A DNA stretch of 64,000 bases, taken from Didymella arachidicola (taxonomy: Eukaryota; Ascomycota; Dothideomycetes; Pleosporales; Didymellaceae). Of this stretch, positions 61,701 to 64,000 are shown piece by piece. The position numbers and the translations under genes were made by a program. A model generated the notes under the pieces. The model ran no database searches. It was not told where the DNA came from and saw only the letters and a program-made list of their open reading frames with translations. The stretch is taken from contig CM049987.1 of NCBI GenBank assembly GCA_016630955.3, forward strand, positions 2,970,773 to 3,034,772, read 5' to 3'. Positions within the stretch are counted from its first letter, which is position 1; every line of letters starts with the position of its first letter.

Positions 61701-63075
61701 CACTGGCAACTTTCTTGGCTACGCGCGGATGCTGAAAGGAAAGGGGCTGCTGCATAGGGTGGTGATTGACGAGTGTCATCTGGTGTTCACGGCGAGGAAT
61801 TGGCGAGAGAAGCTGGTGGCGATGAAGAACTTGCGGCTGCTGGGTAGTCCGATGGTGATGCTGACAGCAACGCTGCCGCCGCTGCAGGAGGGAGAGCTTG
61901 AGGCGAGCATGCTTGTGCGTCACGCAACGTACGTGAGAGCAAGCACGGTGCGGCCGAACGCGCGGTACTTTGTGTCGTGGTGTCAGCGCGACAAGCTCGA
62001 GGAGACGGCGCTGTTCGTGTGCAAGCGGTGGGCAGAGAAGCTGCGGCGGAGCGGACAGAAGGGGGTGGTGTACTGCAAGAGCAAGGTGCAGTGCGAGCGG
62101 CTCGCGACGGAGCTGGGCTGCGGACACTATCACGCAGGGGTGGTGGATCGCGCAGACCGGCTACAGGAGTGGGTGGAGGGGGGCGGAATGATGGTGGCGA
62201 CGTCGGCGCTGGGGACGGGAGTGGACTTTGCTGGCATCGTGTACATCTTGCACGTAGGCACACCGTGGAGCATGAGCGACTTTGCTCAGGCAAGCGGACG
62301 CGGGGGACGAGGAGGAGAGCAATACGATGTGGTGGTGCTGGTGGGGCACGGGGAGGTGGAGCAGGTGATGGAGCGAGAGAGAGAGAAGATGGAGGTGCTC
62401 GCGATGGGGCAGTTTCTGATCGGCAGCGGGTGTCGACGAGAGCTGATGAGCTCGTATCTGGACGAGCGGGGGCAGAGCTGCGGGCAGATTGGGGCAGCGG
62501 GATGCGACCGGTGCGGAGAGGGAGAGGAGGTGTGGATAGAGGAGCAGGAGAAGTGGTCGCGGGAGTGGGCGGTGGTGGAGGAAGGGTTCACAGAGCTGCG
62601 AGAGGGGTGTGCGATCTGCTGGATGGTTAGGCAGGAGTTCCCGACGGCTGAAGAGGAGCAGTGGAAAGGGCACCGGGCGATGCAGTGCACGGCATGGGCA
62701 AGGGGAACAGGGATGCAGGCAGATGAGTTCCGTGTGAAGATGCGGGATCGGACGGTGAAGAACAACTGTCGACGGTGCTGGGTGAGTCAGAAGTACTGCG
62801 CGACTGGGGAAGGGATGGACAAGCGGTGTCAGTGGCCGAACGTGGTGGTGCCGCTGGCATTCGCAGCGCGGTTGACGAGGGGTGGGATTCAGGCAATGGG
62901 AGAGCTGGGGTTTGCAGAGACGGGAGACGAGGCGTACGCTGGGTGGCTGGGAAAGCCGCACAGGTCAGAGATTTGGGGACAGATGTTTAGCAACGCAATG
63001 GCGATGGCGATTAGGCTGGTGTTGGAGGGGTGGGGACGAGAGGGAGAGGAAGAGGAGGGTAGCAGAGTAGAGTAG
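58706..63075 (+). CDS. telomere-linked RecQ-type helicase with OrsD-like fingers and a recombinase-like domain
   Basis: Open from about 58706 to 63075; no ATG precedes the first conserved domain, so the 5' end is unsettled. N-terminus: HCFLEDYSVLVCREHH, CKTCSFITINKDTMRMHC, VKVQSFFRTG. Next an acidic linker, then a tyrosine-recombinase-like region (SGQPGRGSEITTIRHRN, YHKS, YRHTAVGIGR, GNYSVP, AWHRFLG), in which the GH box is replaced by SRTTAMG. RecQ-type helicase follows: LPTGGGKSLL (Walker A, near 61490), VVIDECHLVF, LTATLPP, SALGTGVD, and QASGRGGRGG (arginine fingers). The C-terminus has cysteine pairs (CDRCGEG, CAICW, CRRCWVSQKYC). About 1,455 residues. Such helicases sit next to telomeres in many fungi and are thought to act at chromosome ends. 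Confidence 0.88.
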
Positions 63076-63320
63076 CAAGCAGGGGAATAGATGAAGTAAT
63101 AGGTGTATATGCGTAGCAAAGCCGTGACAAGGTATTAGCAAGAGAGTAACAGGGTAGGGAGGTGGTAGGCCGTCCGGGGCAGAAGAAGGGGGGGTGGGCA
63201 GTAGGCCCGTTAGGTGTTACAAGCAGCGGAGCGGTTAGGGTGAGTAGGAGAAGAAGGGGGGGTAGGTAGTGGGCCGTTTAGGTGTTACAAGGAGTAGAGC
63301 AGCAAAGGGAAAGAGAGAAG
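63076..63320 (+). repeat. subtelomeric DNA with a diverged ~65-bp direct duplication
   Basis: Two copies of a unit starting GAAGAAGGGGGGGT (about 63182 and 63249), each followed by GGCC/CCG, TTAGGTGTTACAAG and GCAGC/GAGC words. TTAGGG occurs once, at about 63234. No coding frame of note on the plus strand. Confidence 0.7.
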
Positions 63321-63955
63321 AGTATAGCAGGGTGTAGCAAGGTATAGTAGGGTGTAGCAAGGTATAGTAGGGTGTAGCAAGGTATAGTAGGGTGTAGCAA
63401 GGTATAGTAGGGTGTAGCAAGGTATAGTAGGGTGTAGCAAGGTAGTAGGGTGTAGCAAGGTATAGTAGGGTGTAGCAGAGTATAGCAAGATATAGTAGAG
63501 TGTAGTAGGGTGTAGTAAGATATTACAGAGCGTAGTAAAAAGCAGAGTATAGTAGAGTGTAGCAGGGTATTATAGAGTATAGTAAGGTATAGCAAAGTAT
63601 AGCAAGATATAGCAGAGCGTAGCAGGGTATAGGAAGGTGTAGTAGGGTAGGGTTAGGTATAGTAAGGTATAGCAAAGCGTAGTAAGAAGCAGAGTATAGT
63701 AGAGTGTAGCAGAGTATAGTAGAGTGTAGCAGAGTATAGTAAAATATAGCAGAATATAGTAAGGTATAGTAGAGTATAGCAGAGTGTAGCAGAGTGTAGT
63801 AAAATATAGTAGGATGTAGTAAGGTATGGAAAAGCATAGTAAAGTATAGTAGAATATAGTAGAATATAGTAGAATATAGTAGGATATAGTAGAATATAGT
63901 AGGATATAGTAGGATATAGTAGAATATAGTAGAAGGCTAAGCTATAATAAGATAT
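63321..63955 (+). repeat. G-rich subtelomeric minisatellite
   Basis: Starts as a regular 20-bp array of GGTATAGTAGGGTGTAGCAA (about 63330-63440) and decays into mixed 10-bp units (GTATAGTAGA, GTGTAGCAGA), increasingly A-rich toward 63950. G-richness lies on the strand running toward the right end, the polarity of a telomeric G-strand. A patch GTAGGGTAGGGTTAGG at about 63641 resembles telomeric repeat variants. No canonical array is reached. Confidence 0.85.
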
Positions 63956-64000
63956 TATAGGTTAGAAAAAGAGAAGAGTAGGTAGTAGATATAAAAAAAG

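Larger units (their letters stand above)
54795..63075 (+). mobile_element. terminal ORF1 plus RecQ-helicase cassette
   Basis: A unit made of a 300-bp leader, ORF1 and a helicase gene, both on the strand that points to the presumed telomere. The same order and the same left boundary are seen at 22006-26791, where the copy is RIPped and truncated. ORF1's last domain and the helicase's first domain are paralogous, so the unit probably arose by internal duplication. No TIR, LTR or target duplication is visible; the right end merges into minisatellite DNA. Whether it moves by recombinase action or only by telomere exchange is open. Confidence 0.55.

Noticed and set aside
60525..62961. Several 150-270-residue frames on both strands inside the helicase gene
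   Set aside because: High-GC shadows of the helicase coding sequence; no motifs.
63234..63660. Telomere within the window
   Set aside because: Only isolated TTAGGG or GTAGGGTAGGGTTAGG patches; no tandem TTAGGG array.
63235..63837. Long minus-strand frames rich in Tyr, Leu, Thr and Pro
   Set aside because: They are translations of the minisatellite; the peptide simply repeats the DNA unit, with no domain.
1..64000. tRNA or rRNA genes
   Set aside because: No cloverleaf with matching A and B boxes or rRNA-like block found by eye; a tRNAscan/Rfam run would settle it.

Overview
The window is fungal nuclear DNA, most likely from a filamentous ascomycete (Pezizomycotina). The evidence is short GT-AG introns of about 50-60 bases, a Zn2Cys6 regulator, a HET-NACHT-WD40 gene, Fot1/pogo and chromodomain Ty3 transposons, a LINE with an RNase H domain, and blocks where C:G to T:A change has turned CAG, CGA and TGG codons into stops, the mark of repeat-induced point mutation (RIP). 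Layout and content suggest a subtelomeric region with the chromosome end to the right. No canonical TTAGGG array lies inside the window.

Left part (1-5 kb): two intact-looking convergent host genes, a Zn2Cys6 transcription factor and a FAD monooxygenase. From 5.1 to 15.5 kb is a nest of retroelements. An old, partly RIPped Ty3-type element is followed by the LTR of another family, and that LTR is split by an apparently recent, full-length Ty3 chromovirus (8022-15218). The intact element has 480-bp LTRs that read the same, a perfect GGATC target duplication and a U UUU UUA frameshift site. It also carries an antisense gene that resembles a miniature Zn2Cys6 factor.

15.8-26.8 kb holds three head-to-tail copies of a large protein family (here ORF1) with OrsD/DUF3505-like zinc fingers around a domain that reads as a tyrosine recombinase (Arg, Lys, Arg, His, Tyr boxes in order). 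The third copy is followed by the truncated front of a telomere-linked RecQ-helicase gene. A fourth ORF1 followed by a complete helicase gene ends the window (54.8-63.1 kb), and G-rich minisatellite DNA follows. The ORF1 plus helicase pair therefore occurs twice with the same 5' boundary.

26.8-54.8 kb is a mix of decayed host genes and transposons: a kinase-like pseudogene; a HET-NACHT-WD40 allorecognition-type NLR enclosed by about 510-bp inverted repeats with TA flanks; a LINE with a 15-bp target duplication sitting inside a dead Fot1-like transposase; a multi-finger gene; a gene joining a GLEBS (Nup98-type) motif to a BTB domain and cut by a small MITE; a second MITE whose termini resemble those around the NLR; a short C2H2 gene; a MYND/DUF4470 pseudogene; a Fot1/pogo copy with intact ends but a broken gene; and the 3' half of a dynamin-like gene, cut where the terminal ORF1-helicase cassette begins.

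The picture is a decaying chromosome end in which host genes are lost to nonsense mutations and insertions, while the NLR and the terminal recombinase-like/helicase cassette stay open.
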